A program made the translations under genes and the position numbers. The notes under the pieces are model-generated. The model saw nothing but the letters and a program-made list of their open reading frames with translations, had not been told where the DNA came from and made no database searches. From contig CM037587.1 of assembly GCA_021018995.1 (NCBI GenBank), forward strand, positions 14,509,366 to 14,573,365: a stretch of DNA of 64,000 bases. The letters run 5' to 3'. Source of the stretch: Chloranthus sessilifolius. Lineage: Eukaryota > Streptophyta > Magnoliopsida > Chloranthales > Chloranthaceae. Within the stretch, counting starts at the first letter, position 1, and each line of letters starts with the position of its first letter. This document shows positions 1 to 10,851 of this stretch, in pieces.

Positions 1-1129
1 AAATAGATAGGAGAAACTAAAAGCTAAAACTAAAGACTAGTTCTACTAATTAAGAACTAGAACCAGGAGAAAAAAAAGTAAAAGATTGAGAATAAAAAGG
101 AGAGAATTAAAATCTATGATCTAGAACTAAAATTAAGAACCTAAGATCTAGAACCTGAGTTCTAGCACTAAGAACTAAAACTAAAATTATGAACTAGAAA
201 GAAAATTATACCTGAAGCTAGGGCCGCAAAGAGGAATCTCGATATCCTAAGCTTGAAGACGAGGAACTCGAGAGAGAAGGAAAATTGTATTGAATGTGTG
301 TCTTGAATTGAGGTGGTGGGGCCTATTTATAGGTATTTGGCCAATTGCACGACCTGTGGAGTGCGCTCAATCGGTCGGTGGATTTCAATTACGCGCTTCG
401 TATGGTGCGTTTAATTGAATCATGCGCCCTGTACCAGGCGTTTAATCACTTTGAGTCGGTGATCAACTCAATGAGTGACCGGCTAACTGGCTCAGCCGGG
501 TATCCCATTCCTAGTCCAATTGGACTAATTGTGCATGCTATCTCGTGCGCACAATCCAATTAAATGCTATGCCAACTACGTTTAATAGGGGAGTTTCAGC
601 AGTCTAGGAAGTTAGAGACAAGGTTCATTTGGGAACCTATTGTGTGCATACAGTGTTACGTGGAAATGGATTGTGCGCTCCTGATAGAGTTTGCAATCAA
701 GTCTCGAGGCGGCTTCTAGAAGGGTAAAAGGCCAGTCTAAAAGGGACTAATCGCACGCCTGATACCAAGCGTGTAATATGATCACGCGCACCAGGCAGGG
801 CACATAATCAAGGCCTAAGGTGGTTCACCGAAGGAACAAGCCTTGTCCAAGAGGGGCCAATTGCTTGTTAGCCATGAGGCTTGCAATCGAGTTATGCGCA
901 CTATACAAGATGCGTAATTCGAAACTTTCCTGGGTTTGACCCGGGTCTGAGCCACAGAGCTATTGTTTCAGCGCGGGTCTTAACCATGTACTATTATTTC
1001 AGTTCATGGTCCTCGTATCAGGGTTTTAAAGGTCTTCGGGAAAGGTTAGTCCTTTTCCGAAGATAATAGGCAAGGTCAAAAGTTGACCGAACAACTTTGT
1101 ATACTCCGAGAGGACAAAATGGGGGTATC
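1..1129 (-). mobile_element. Gypsy-like LTR, reverse strand, cut by window edge
   Basis: Read on the reverse strand, an LTR-like sequence starts at 1129 with TGTAGATACCCCCATTTTG, which resembles the 5' end of Tat/Ogre-type gypsy LTRs. About 800 bp downstream on the same strand is a TATA box (CTATAAATAGGCCCC, about 318-334), followed by a pyrimidine-rich leader (about 230-300), as expected for U3-R-U5. The region has no credible protein. The other end of the element lies outside the window, so solo LTR versus full element cannot be decided. The clade is inferred from the terminus only. Confidence 0.5.
345..912. repeat. About nine imperfect inverted-repeat units in the LTR
   Basis: Roughly 30-bp units recur with the plan AAT-n-GCGC, an 8-10 bp loop, then GCGT-n-TAAT. 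Each can fold into a short stem. Clear units start near 345, 387, 417, 526, 748, 779 and 885, and weaker ones near 670 and 848. They fill the presumed U3 part of the LTR upstream of its TATA box. Apparent small ORFs here are artefacts of the repeats. Confidence 0.5.
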
Positions 1130-1195
1130 TACACATACCAGTAACAAAACTTGGGAGTCATAAATTTGAGGGCTTTGGGAACATACCAGTAACAA

Positions 1196-4100
1196 AATCT
1201 CATTGTGGTAACTCGCCATGAAATCGTTGTAAAACGAATCCAATATCTCCACTCTCTTCTCTTGAATATAAAGGATAAACAAAGCCCAATGGCCCCCCTT
1301 GAATATTGGTAAAAAAATCTATGACAAACTCATTTAATAATTAAAGGATTGGGAACCTTGCACAATTATCGATAATGGTTGATTCGTAGCACCTCTACAT
1401 AAGAATTTGAAGCAAATCTACCTTCTCACAGCTACTGAGCTTTTTTTGAGGTCGTACAGGGTCGAGCCATATTTTCAAATCACCATTTGGATTATTAAAA
1501 TACTTACGTAACGGACCATCAGGAACGTCATACTTTTTGTATTTTCTATTTTCTCTCCACTTACTGTAGGTGATCGATAATTGCGTCAACAATTTCTAGC
1601 ATGTAACAACAATAAAATATATTAGAAACATATTAGAATCATGACTCATATTACCAAGTACAAATAATGGAACTCGCTTTTACACTTGTAAGATAATGCT
1701 CAGGGAAGAAATGACATCTATGAAACACATCTGGATTTCGGTCCTCTCGTTTCATTAACAAATGAAAATATGTTGTCATCGCCTGTGCCTACATAGATTA
1801 AGATGGTATCAAAAGTGTTTAACCGAGTGATAAAAAATTAAGGTGGCGAAACGAATTTTAGAGAACATTACCACTCCATCTACCCAGTTTGGCGATTTCA
1901 TCGACTACAACTGATCAAGGAAGAAATTACGTACTCCATCTACATTTATCTTTTTCCTTCGATATATAACCCGACAAAATAAGGGTATTTAAGTTACAAA
2001 AATATATACAATAAATTTAAATGTCAAGTGGATAAAAGAATTCATATACCTATTGTCTGGATCTTCCCAATGTGAGTCCACCAATTCGTTGTCTTCCTTT
2101 GAGAGTGGGTGATTAACTTGATGGCAAGCCTAATCAATAGAAAAAAGTATTAGGCCTAAACCAACTCCGTATTCCTACCTGACATGAAATCCTTAAGTAA
2201 GTATAACTATGAATGTGAATAAAGGGTGAAGGGTTTGCTATCATGTCAACGGGTTTTCCATTACTATACTTTTGATGTTTCTTTGACGAAGGGTTAGGAC
2301 GCTTCAAGAAACTCATTAGCCTATCAAGATTTTCACCTCAAATCTTAGCCCTACGGTCCTAAATAAAAAATTCATAACTTTGAGTATTACAAAATCAAGC
2401 GCATTTTAACGTGTAATTTTTGGGATGATGAATAATACCTCGTCATCATCCGTCATATTACCCTCCTCTAACAAGTAAGAAATTGGCGATATTTTATTAT
2501 ACTCTTATGATATATTAAAATAATGTTGCAAATTGCCTTATCGATCTCCGTAATATTTTTTCATTCGCATGGCTCGGTCTCCTTTTTACCTTTTTTCTTT
2601 ACCCTAAAATTAGTGGTGTACGACGACCTCAAGGACTTTGAAAAATATTTCTTTCCCAGTGCCTTACCAGTGATATTTGTTACCTATATAAAATTAAAAT
2701 AAATTGTTAGAAAGCAGGATGGAGATTCATTTATTAATTAAATTTCAATATTGTCACATGTGGCTCTCTTTTGACAGCTTCTTCCAAAACCTTCTCTCTT
2801 AAAAGCTCATCTAAATGAATAATCGGATGTTTTCCCTCTTCATGAGCTTCCATTCCTTCGTTTTTCGTCGTACAATTTTGGGTTTTGTAACAAGAATCCT
2901 TAGGGGAATGGACTCTTTCTTCTCCCACTTTCGCTGATGTGCTCTTCGGTGGCATGTTCCTAGGCATGGGATGCCCCTCTTTCTTGTCCTTATTGAGTAC
3001 AAATCGATAAATAAAATTACAGAAGTTGAAGATTTATTCTAGGTAAAATATATTAAAAATAAATTTAACTAGAAAAAGCAATGCACTTACTTTAAGACTT
3101 GCAACTTCACGCTCTATTGCTATAACGTGTTTTCTTAGAGCCATAAGAATTACATTTACTACCGGACTTTTGGCCCATACTCGATCGCTTATTGTAATCT
3201 TCCTTCCCATGTGACGTGAATGAGTAATTGAAAATGATCTATGAATATTATTATTAGCTTTTATCACATCACGTAAATAATACATGTAACATGACAAGAA
3301 CTACACCTCTTACCTTGGGATTTATAAAAGCCGCCTCATAAAAATGGCGATTTTGCCTTTTAATCTTTGGATAGCGCAAGTATCTTGCAACAACCATTGT
3401 AGCTTGCGGCGAAGCTAAATTTGAAAAATATTCATAAGCCCAAATCTGCGATGATGTCACAAATAATATTATGCTCTTTTTACAATATTGAATTTAAACC
3501 ATTTCAATTGGAGAAAATATTGGTCACGAGGAAGTTACTTGAAGCGCAAATGTACACCCTTCGACGACAGTGTGGATCTTCGTTGACTTATAGTTCAAAG
3601 CACATTTATTCAAAGACTTCATTAAGAAGTCGTAAATTAACTTCCTCCATACAAATTTATTGAATTTCTGAATGTCCCAAACTATTTCAACATAAATAAT
3701 ATCAACTTTCTTGTCGCGGTTGGGAAGCAAAAAACACGCAATAAAGTATAAGAGCGGCAATCGTATAAAATCTTTTTATTCAGTCGTCGAATCTAACTTA
3801 TAAAGTGCTACCAGGATTTCTTCTCTACTAATATCAGATACTTTCAAAAAGTATTTCTTAATGAACGTCTTTATCTTAGGGTCATCTGTATTTGAATTTG
3901 ATTGATCACCACCATTCCAACCCATAACTTTTAGTCCTATAACTAATTCAATCTCAAATTCTTCAAATTTTATTCTCCTATCCCCGACTACTAAGACACC
4001 ACTCTCAATTTCTATGTTTTTGATAATCCAAAAAATTAAATTGGGACAAATAGGTACTCTCAACAATGCAAGGAGAGGTGAGAATGTTGTGCATTTGATG
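1196..4100 (-). pseudogene. Decayed Ulp1-type peptidase-like gene with DUF1985 domain
   Basis: On the reverse strand, about 4100-3534 encodes a segment resembling the DUF1985 domain of plant Ulp1-like proteins, many of which are carried by Mutator-like elements. Visible blocks are FEEFEIELVIGLKV and, after one in-frame TAA (about 3776), LPLLYFIACFLL and FNKFVWRKLIYDF. A candidate intron (donor about 3533, acceptor TCGCAG) leads to an exon with IWAYEYFSNLASPQ ending at the donor AAG|GTAAGA (about 3317). Further exon-like pieces lie at about 3290-3070 and 2990-2734. At about 1290-1200, HWALFILYI and VEILDSF match the catalytic His and Asp neighbourhoods of C48 peptidases. The Cys part is not recognisable and the gene stops near the LTR at 1129. 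It is probably a transposon-borne or transposon-derived gene, now dead. Confidence 0.5.
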
Positions 4101-4935
4101 CTTTCCCTCTCTTAGGTAGATAAGTCACCGAGGAAGTAACTCATCTTCTTTATATTGCATCTTAGGAGATCCTGAAAAGCGGTGAAGAAATATTAACATA
4201 CAATACCATATTTTAACATTATTACACCAAAGATAGTAATTCGTACATTATTGATGGAGACCATACCATTTTCTCCATCTCCAACTTCAAAAGGGTGCAG
4301 GATGACAATTGGTGATAATATGTTGTAGCCTACAAATATAAAAATTTACTTAGACGCATCATATTCAATCAGTTGTGTAAGGATGATAATCAGAATGGAC
4401 AACAATTGTAAGTTTACTTGCAAAATTGAAGCATTCGCAAGAGAAACTAAGAGACCATATGAGTTAAGCAAACAAAATTATTAAAAAGAGAATGAGGATA
4501 CATGACTGATATTGAAAACAACATATACCTACACTTAACATAGATATAGACCTTTAAAGACTAAAATTCCCCTATACCCCCAACTATATAAAAAGATGTT
4601 GACACACAAACGGTAATCAAGTACAGTTAACTTCATTGAGCCATATCTTCACAATAAAAAATAGAATTATAAAATGTGTGACTCTTAAGGCAGAAGTATC
4701 TCGCATCAGAGACCAGCATCTGATCTTATTCAGAAATAATCGCTGGACTTAAAATATAGTTAATAAAATTAGAATATTCTGAATGGAATTTTGAGCTGAT
4801 TATCCCTTTTGCGAAAAATTTTAGGTAAAAAGAGAGCTATAACAAAGAAAGATAAAGGAACACTAATAAAATTGTGAAGGTTTCTAATAAAGTTTGGCTA
4901 GATTTGAGAAAGATAGGAGATATCCAGAGCTGTAG
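4100..4935. other. AT-rich intergenic stretch, nothing recognised
   Basis: I see no coding potential, RNA gene or terminal repeats between the Ulp1-like remnant and the satellite. Confidence 0.5.
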
Positions 4936-6950
4936 CAACATAAAAACTATAGATTGTCTTGCCCTAAAGCATTTTAAACTGACCTAAGACAGTTTCAATC
5001 TAACCTAGGGTAGTTTACTTCGCCCTAGCTCAATTTGAAACTGCCCTAAGTCGATTTATCTCATCCCATGATTAAGGGTTTAAGGTTTAGGGCATCTTTC
5101 TAAATGATTTTTAATATAAAAAGTATAGATTGTCTCGCCCTAGGTCAGTTTGGTCAGTTTCAAACTGACCTAGGGCATTTTAAACTAACATAGGTTAGTT
5201 TCAAACTGACCTAGGGTAGTTTATCTCACCCTAGGTGATTGTAAAACTGTTCTAGGTCAGTTTATCTCACCTCATGATTAAGGGTTTAAGGTTTAGGGCA
5301 ACTTTCTAAATGATTTTTTTAGCATAAAAGCAATAGATTGTTTCGCATTAAGGCAGTTTCAAACTGACCTAGGGCAGTTTATTTCGCCCTAAGTCAATTT
5401 ATCTCACCCCATGATTAAGGGTTTAAGTTTTATGTCATCTTTCTAAATGATTTTTTAACATAAAAAGTATAGAATGCCTCATCCTAGGTAAGTTTGGTAA
5501 GTTTTAAACTGACCTAGGGCAGCTTATCTTGATCTAGGTCAGTTTGAAACTACCCTAAGTCAATTTTCAAACAGTCTTAGGTCAGTTTCAAACTGATATA
5601 GGACCAATAAATTGAGATAACAAGGGATTTTTGTGGGAAAGTGGCCAATAAATTTAAAACGACTTCAGTTTCAAACTGACCTAGGGCAGTTTGAAACTGT
5701 CATAGGTTAGTTTCCAAACTGACCTACGGAAATTTCAAACTGGCCTAGGGCATTTTCAACTGACCTAGGTCAGTTTCAAACATACCTAGGGCAGTTTATC
5801 TCGCCCTAGGTTAGTTTGAAACTAGCCTAGGGCAGTTTCAAACTGACATAGGGCCAATAAATTGAGCTAACAAGGGATTTTCATGGGAAGTGGCTAATAA
5901 ATTTGCAACGACTTCATTTTCAAATTGGTTTAGGGCAGTTTATCTCACCTTAGGTCAGTTTTGACCTAGGGACTTTCAAACTGACCTAGGGCCTTGAAAT
6001 TGACCTAGGGCAGTTTATCTCGACCTAGAGCCTTTTCAACTGACCTAAGTCAGTTTCAAACTGGCATAGGAATAATAAATTGAGATAACAAGAGAATTTT
6101 GTGGGAGAGTGGCCAATAAATTTGCAACAACTTCAGTTTCAAACTAACCTAGGGCAGTTTATCTCACCTAGATCAGTTTTCAACTGCCCTACGGCACTTT
6201 CAAACTAACCTATGGCGTTTATCAGGCAATTTCAAACTGACCTAGGGCCTTTTAAACTGACCTAGGTCAGTTTTAAACTGACATAGGGCACTTTCAAACT
6301 AGCCTAGGTCAATTTCAAACTGAACTAGGGCAATTTATCTCACCATGTCAGTTTTCAAACTGACCGAGGGCCTTTGCAACTGACCTAGGTCAGTTTCAAA
6401 CTGACATAGAGCCAATAAATTGTGATAACAAAGGATTTTTGTGGGAAAGTGGCCAATAAATTTATAACGACTTCAATTTTAAACTGACCTAGGGCAGTTT
6501 ATCTCGCCCTTTGCCCTAGGTTAGTTTGAAGCTGCCCTAGGTCAGCTTAAAAACTAACCTAGAACACTTTTAAACTAACCTAGGACCTTTGAAATTGACC
6601 TAGGTCAGTTTGAAACTGACCTAGTCAGTTTATCTCGCCCTAGGTCAGTTTTTCAAACTGACCTATGGCCTTTTCAACTAACCTAGGTTAGTTTCAAACT
6701 AACATAGGGCCAATGAATTGTGATAACAAGGGATTTTTGTGGGAAAGTGGTCAATAAATTTGCAACGACTTTAGTTTCAAACTGACCTAAGGCAGTTTAT
6801 CTCACCCTAGGTCAGTTTGAAACTGTCATAGGTCAGTTTGAAAACTGACCTACGACACTTTCAAACTGACCTAGGGCCTTTGAAAATTGAAACTGACCTA
6901 GGTCAGTTTCAAACTGACATAGGGCCAATAAATTGAGATGAAAAGAGATT
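4935..6950. repeat. Complex palindromic satellite with CCTAGG and CAGTTT/AAACTG cores
   Basis: The region consists of variants of AAACTGACCTAGGTCAGTTT, in which two short palindromes (GACCTAGGTC and CAGTTT-n-AAACTG) alternate. Two higher-order spacers are interspersed. One contains CATGATTAAGGGTTTAAGG, then TTCTAAATGATTTTT and a TATAGATTG block (copies near 4950, 5070, 5270 and 5405). The other contains AATTGAGATAACAAGGG, GTGGGAAAGTGGCC and TTTGCAACGACTTCAG (copies near 5605, 5853, 6070, 6411, 6712 and 6923; spacing about 210-340 bp). Truncated spacer copies continue to about 7115. There is no coding function. ORFs across it are artefacts. Confidence 0.85.
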
Positions 6951-7367
6951 TTTGTGGGAAAGTGACCAATAAATTTGCAACGTCTTCAGCTTCAGATTCC
7001 CAAAAAAAAAGATAGATAACAATAATAAGAAAATAAATTTTCAATGACTTCAGCTTCAGATACCCAAAAAAAAGAAAAGATAGATAACAATAATAAGGAA
7101 ATAAATTTGCAACGACTTCAGCTTCAAACACCCCAAAAATAAAAAAAATAACTAGGCAATCTCCACGACCACCCTTTGTAAAAGGAAACATTGTCTAGCT
7201 TGGGAGAGATTTACCTTTGAAGGGGCGTATTTTGCGATCTTTGGTGCCAGAGATTAGTAGATCTGGGCGTCAAAAAATTAACCTCCTTAATCTGCAAGCA
7301 AAAAAGCTAAAAAAAATTAGCTCGGTGATATTTTGCTAAAAAACATTCAATGTGAGGTAGAGAGAGG

Positions 7368-7371
<4 letters not shown>

Positions 7372-7416
<45 letters not shown>
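7372..7416. repeat. (AG)n microsatellite
   Basis: An uninterrupted GA/AG dinucleotide run of about 45 bp. Confidence 0.95.
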
Positions 7417-7417
<1 letters not shown>

Positions 7418-7473
7418 AGCCAAGTATAATGGAGCTGTAAGTAAAATGGAGCAGCCAGGTATAATGGAGAGAG

Positions 7474-7967
7474 ACAACTATGTTCAAATCTTTTGGTTCC
7501 TCCTTGTTTTTTAGGCTGAATAACTCTTTTATTATGCGTATTTGTAAATCTTCAATTTGATAAGATTGAGAGACAGAGATCCAAGCAAGGCAGTCAAAAA
7601 ATGAATCTTTACGATGTGGGTATTGTAAACTTCGCTGACAAGAGTAGTCTTACCTGACCCACCAATCCCCACCACAGAAATCACCATGTGCTATAGTTGG
7701 TCCTCGATCAACCAGCTAACTAATAAATCTTTCTTTTTTTTTATCTATCCCCACAATATTTTCTTCATCAACAAAAGCATAAGGCCCTTTGTAACGTTGC
7801 CATCTTTCGCCTGCTCCATCTGCGCCTCTCGCAAAACCCTTCAAATGATCCCCAGAAGGCACTAAACTACCCTTTATAGAAGGGTAGTTTGGTAAAATCA
7901 TACCGATTTTATAACTTACACATGCGACTAATTTCACAATCTCACGTAAATTAGAACAAAAAAACAC
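7474..7967 (-). pseudogene. NB-ARC (RPM1-like CNL) resistance-gene fragment
   Basis: The reverse strand encodes, in order, the linker YAFVDEENIVGIDKKKERF, an in-frame TAG (about 7691-7693), the P-loop block VISVVGIGGSGKTTL, and after a one-base frameshift the RNBS-A-like block FDCLAWISVSQSYQIE followed by a helix-rich stretch ending near KNKEEPKDLN. This order matches the start of the NB-ARC domain of coiled-coil NLR proteins. Kinase 2, GLPL, MHD and LRR parts are absent downstream, where the sequence runs into the (AG)n tract. With a stop, a frameshift and truncation on both sides, it cannot make a functional receptor. Confidence 0.75.
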
Positions 7968-7989
7968 AGTAAAAACTTTTTCCTCTAAA

Positions 7990-9380
7990 ACGTTTCCTAC
8001 CTATATTATAGGTTTAATTTCTAAGATTGTCCTTCTAAAGTGCCCTTTAAAATAATAGTCACACTAGATACATATGGGGCAATTTGTATGGGGTTACTCC
8101 CCATCATATGATATACACTCCAATTTAATATAAGATCAAATATCATATATAAATGGTGAACTATTAATAAACATGACCCAATGCGCCTAACTGCCATTTA
8201 AACACCAAAATAGTGTTTAAATGAGCTTACACTATCAATAGTTTAAGATGTGAGTGATTTATACCACTGACGTGATAAATCATAGTTTGAAGTACAAGAG
8301 GCCCCAAAATGGTGTTGTAAGATATTAGATTGTCATTATCAATGTCAAACCTTATAGCATTCTCAATGTGTCTAAGTTTGTTTCAAAGAGTATGCAGATA
8401 GATATATGGACAAAATTAACGGCGAGAGATGATTTATGATGATCCTTACCTTTGAGGATGCCTAAACAATTTTTAATGGCTGCATATACTGACCCAATAA
8501 TTTATCTAATAATTTAGCCATTGTGTAAATCTGGTAAAGTACGTTAAAATCGATTGGTCATTTATCCAATTTGGATCTATATGGCGTTTGAAATTGCAAA
8601 GCTAAGAAAAGTCAAACTTTTCAGATTAAATCAATGGACACTCATGACCATATGGACAGATGTCGGTGATGCACTGGATGGACATCCCCGAGAGTTTAAT
8701 TCGTGCCCACCTTAAGTTTATATTATGGAAACCTATTTAAAGCATATTTTGGGTCTTTTGGGGGCATATTTCTTATTCCAACTTTTGTATCTTTAAAAAG
8801 ATAAATCCTAAGTGCTTTTTGAACTTTGAAATTGTCTTAATTTAATCCTTCTTCGTGAAAAGGTCTTCTTCCTCCATTGCTTCTGGAGGTTTACACTCGT
8901 GGACTCGAGCGTGTTTTTGCTCAAAGATTTGAGCGGTGCATGATGCTTCCGGATTTAGGTGTGACACTTGGGGATTCAAGAGAGGGTTGCGACTCGTCGA
9001 AACAAGAATGGATCATTGTGAGACTCGGTGCTTAGAGGCCGTACATATCAATATAATCATAGTAACAAAGTTGGGATTCGCCAGTTATTCGGATAAATAT
9101 GTTAATAAATTTGGCACTTTGGGTAATATATATCCACTATATATATTATTATGATTTTATTCTGATGGGCCCATGGTTAATTAGATGCTGAATTGAAGTT
9201 CTCTACCTTGAGTCCCAATGTCGGATTATTATGGACCAAGCTGGGGTTGTCAAAAAGAGCTGAGCCAGCTTGAAAGCTCTACTGCGCATATGGGGAAAAG
9301 AGCCGTTTGAGGATATGCCAGGATATTGACCGTGCCGGGCTGGAGAGCATTAGGGGGTTCGATTTTGTTTTAGGTAAGTC
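7990..9380. other. Intergenic, no gene recognised
   Basis: AT-rich unique-looking sequence. Short ORFs such as the one near 8936-9154 show no recognisable family and no codon pattern. Nothing else is supported here. Confidence 0.5.
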
Positions 9381-9384
9381 TATT

Positions 9385-9895
9385 CGTGCCCGCCAGTTTA
9401 GTAAAAACGCCCACAGCCCAGACCCCTTGAAAATTGTTGCTTGCATTGAATCAGATGATGGAGGTCGTATTTCACGTCGATATTACCCACAATAGACCTT
9501 AAAATCATGGCTCACCTATCCAAAGATAAATTTTTTATTCCATGTGTTACTCATCCTCAAAATATGGCTCGTGAATCATATGACCCATTACGCTCAAACA
9601 TGATTTTAAGGTCTTTTTTGGGAACATGTTGTACGAATTAAAAACTAACCGTCTGATATGTGCACCCACTACAAAAAAAAAAATTGACTATAAGTGGCAG
9701 TTTTTTGTAGTGGGAAGGGTATTAGCGGCAGTTTTTTATTAATAGCGACAGTTTTTGGCTGTCGCTAATAGTCTTATTTTTTGTAGTGACCATGATCTCA
9801 ATATCTATTTTGTGAAAGATAGGGGTGAAACCTTCATCATTTGATCCAATGCAATCAACGATTTTCAAGGGGTCTGAGAGGTGGGCGCGAATAGC
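9385..9895. mobile_element. Fold-back element interrupted by a CACTA MITE
   Basis: Two inverted arms face each other. The left arm (about 9385-9480) has CAGACCCCTTGAAAATTG and then TCAGATGATGGAGG. The right arm (about 9825-9895) reads the reverse complement of nearly the same text. Inside are the family's shared blocks: a CTTAAAATCATG type block, a CATGTG block and ACCGTCTGATA. A 122-bp MITE at 9667-9788 splits it. The same fold-back family recurs through the window. Confidence 0.7.
9667..9788. mobile_element. CACTA-type MITE nested in the fold-back element
   Basis: It begins CACTACAAAAA and ends TTTTTTGTAGTG, with a 3-bp target duplication ACC at 9664-9666 and 9789-9791, as expected for CACTA elements. 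The inside has subterminal inverted blocks of the type AGCGGCAGTTTTT and GCTGTCGCTAATAGTC. It is non-autonomous, with no coding capacity. Confidence 0.85.
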
Positions 9896-10510
9896 TGTAT
9901 CCATCAGTTGTCACTTATCCATTTTTGAAAGGACAACCCATCATAGTGTTCTTCTGCCTCGATCGATTTCAATAAACGTTTCCAATACGTTTGCATTCGA
10001 TTCTATTTTAATTTTTTTAAATTTCCAATTTACCATGGCTCCGTAAGAGTATCTACCGATTCGTATGGATCCTTCATGGACCGATACCGGTACCCGATTT
10101 GACTCCTTTGTGGCATGAGGATATTTCAACATTTGGATTGAATACCATAGTCATGAAGAGCTCACCTGTTTTGGACATATGGCAGTATTTTTCCATCCCG
10201 TGTGCCACATGATGCGAAGGATATATACTGTGTAAAATTAAGATTGCATAAAAAAAAACATCAATATCATGTGATTCAAAGTGATCAAACGTCTCCATCA
10301 CTACATGATCTTTCATTTGATGGCATCAGATTACACTACACACTTTGGTTCCAAGATCATAGCCAAGAAAATCTACATATGCAGTGCACACAATCATCTA
10401 CATTATTACACCTTTTTTTTTTATAACATCTACAGTACACACTTTGGCTCCAAGGTAAACTATATACTACTATTATATATAACTTTTATGTGGAGAATTT
10501 GGTTAGCTGG

Positions 10511-10649
10511 CTAATCCTTGTTCAAAAGGCCAGCTTCTTGAAAGTATTCAATGGTATCAGCAAGGGTCTCTTCCAACTTCCTGGGCTGCCACCCCAGCCT
10601 CTTCAATTTCTCTGAGCTCGCCTTCTCCTCTTCTTCAGTTTCAATATAA
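10511..10649 (-). CDS. CCR-like gene, exon 6 and stop
   Basis: The acceptor is TATTTGCAG. It encodes residues 276-321, from [15 protein letters not shown] through [16 protein letters not shown], and ends with TAG at 10513-10511. It has the C-terminal LEETL-type block typical of CCR-like proteins. Confidence 0.9.
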
Positions 10650-10795
10650 CTGCAAATACAACCGTAAGTTAGTAGGGTTTCAGGTAGGAGTGTCAATGGT
10701 TCGGGTGGGGTTGGGCCAAAATTTTGGCTGCTCAATAAGCTTTTACTTACCCGACCCAACCCGATGGTGCACCTTGACCCGATCTGATGGGTCAA

Positions 10796-10851
<56 letters not shown>

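Noticed and set aside
5060..5300. Telomere-like GGGTTTAAGGTTTAGGG phrases
   Set aside because: They are part of the satellite spacer, occur once per spacer and do not form a TTTAGGG tandem array, so this is not an interstitial telomere.
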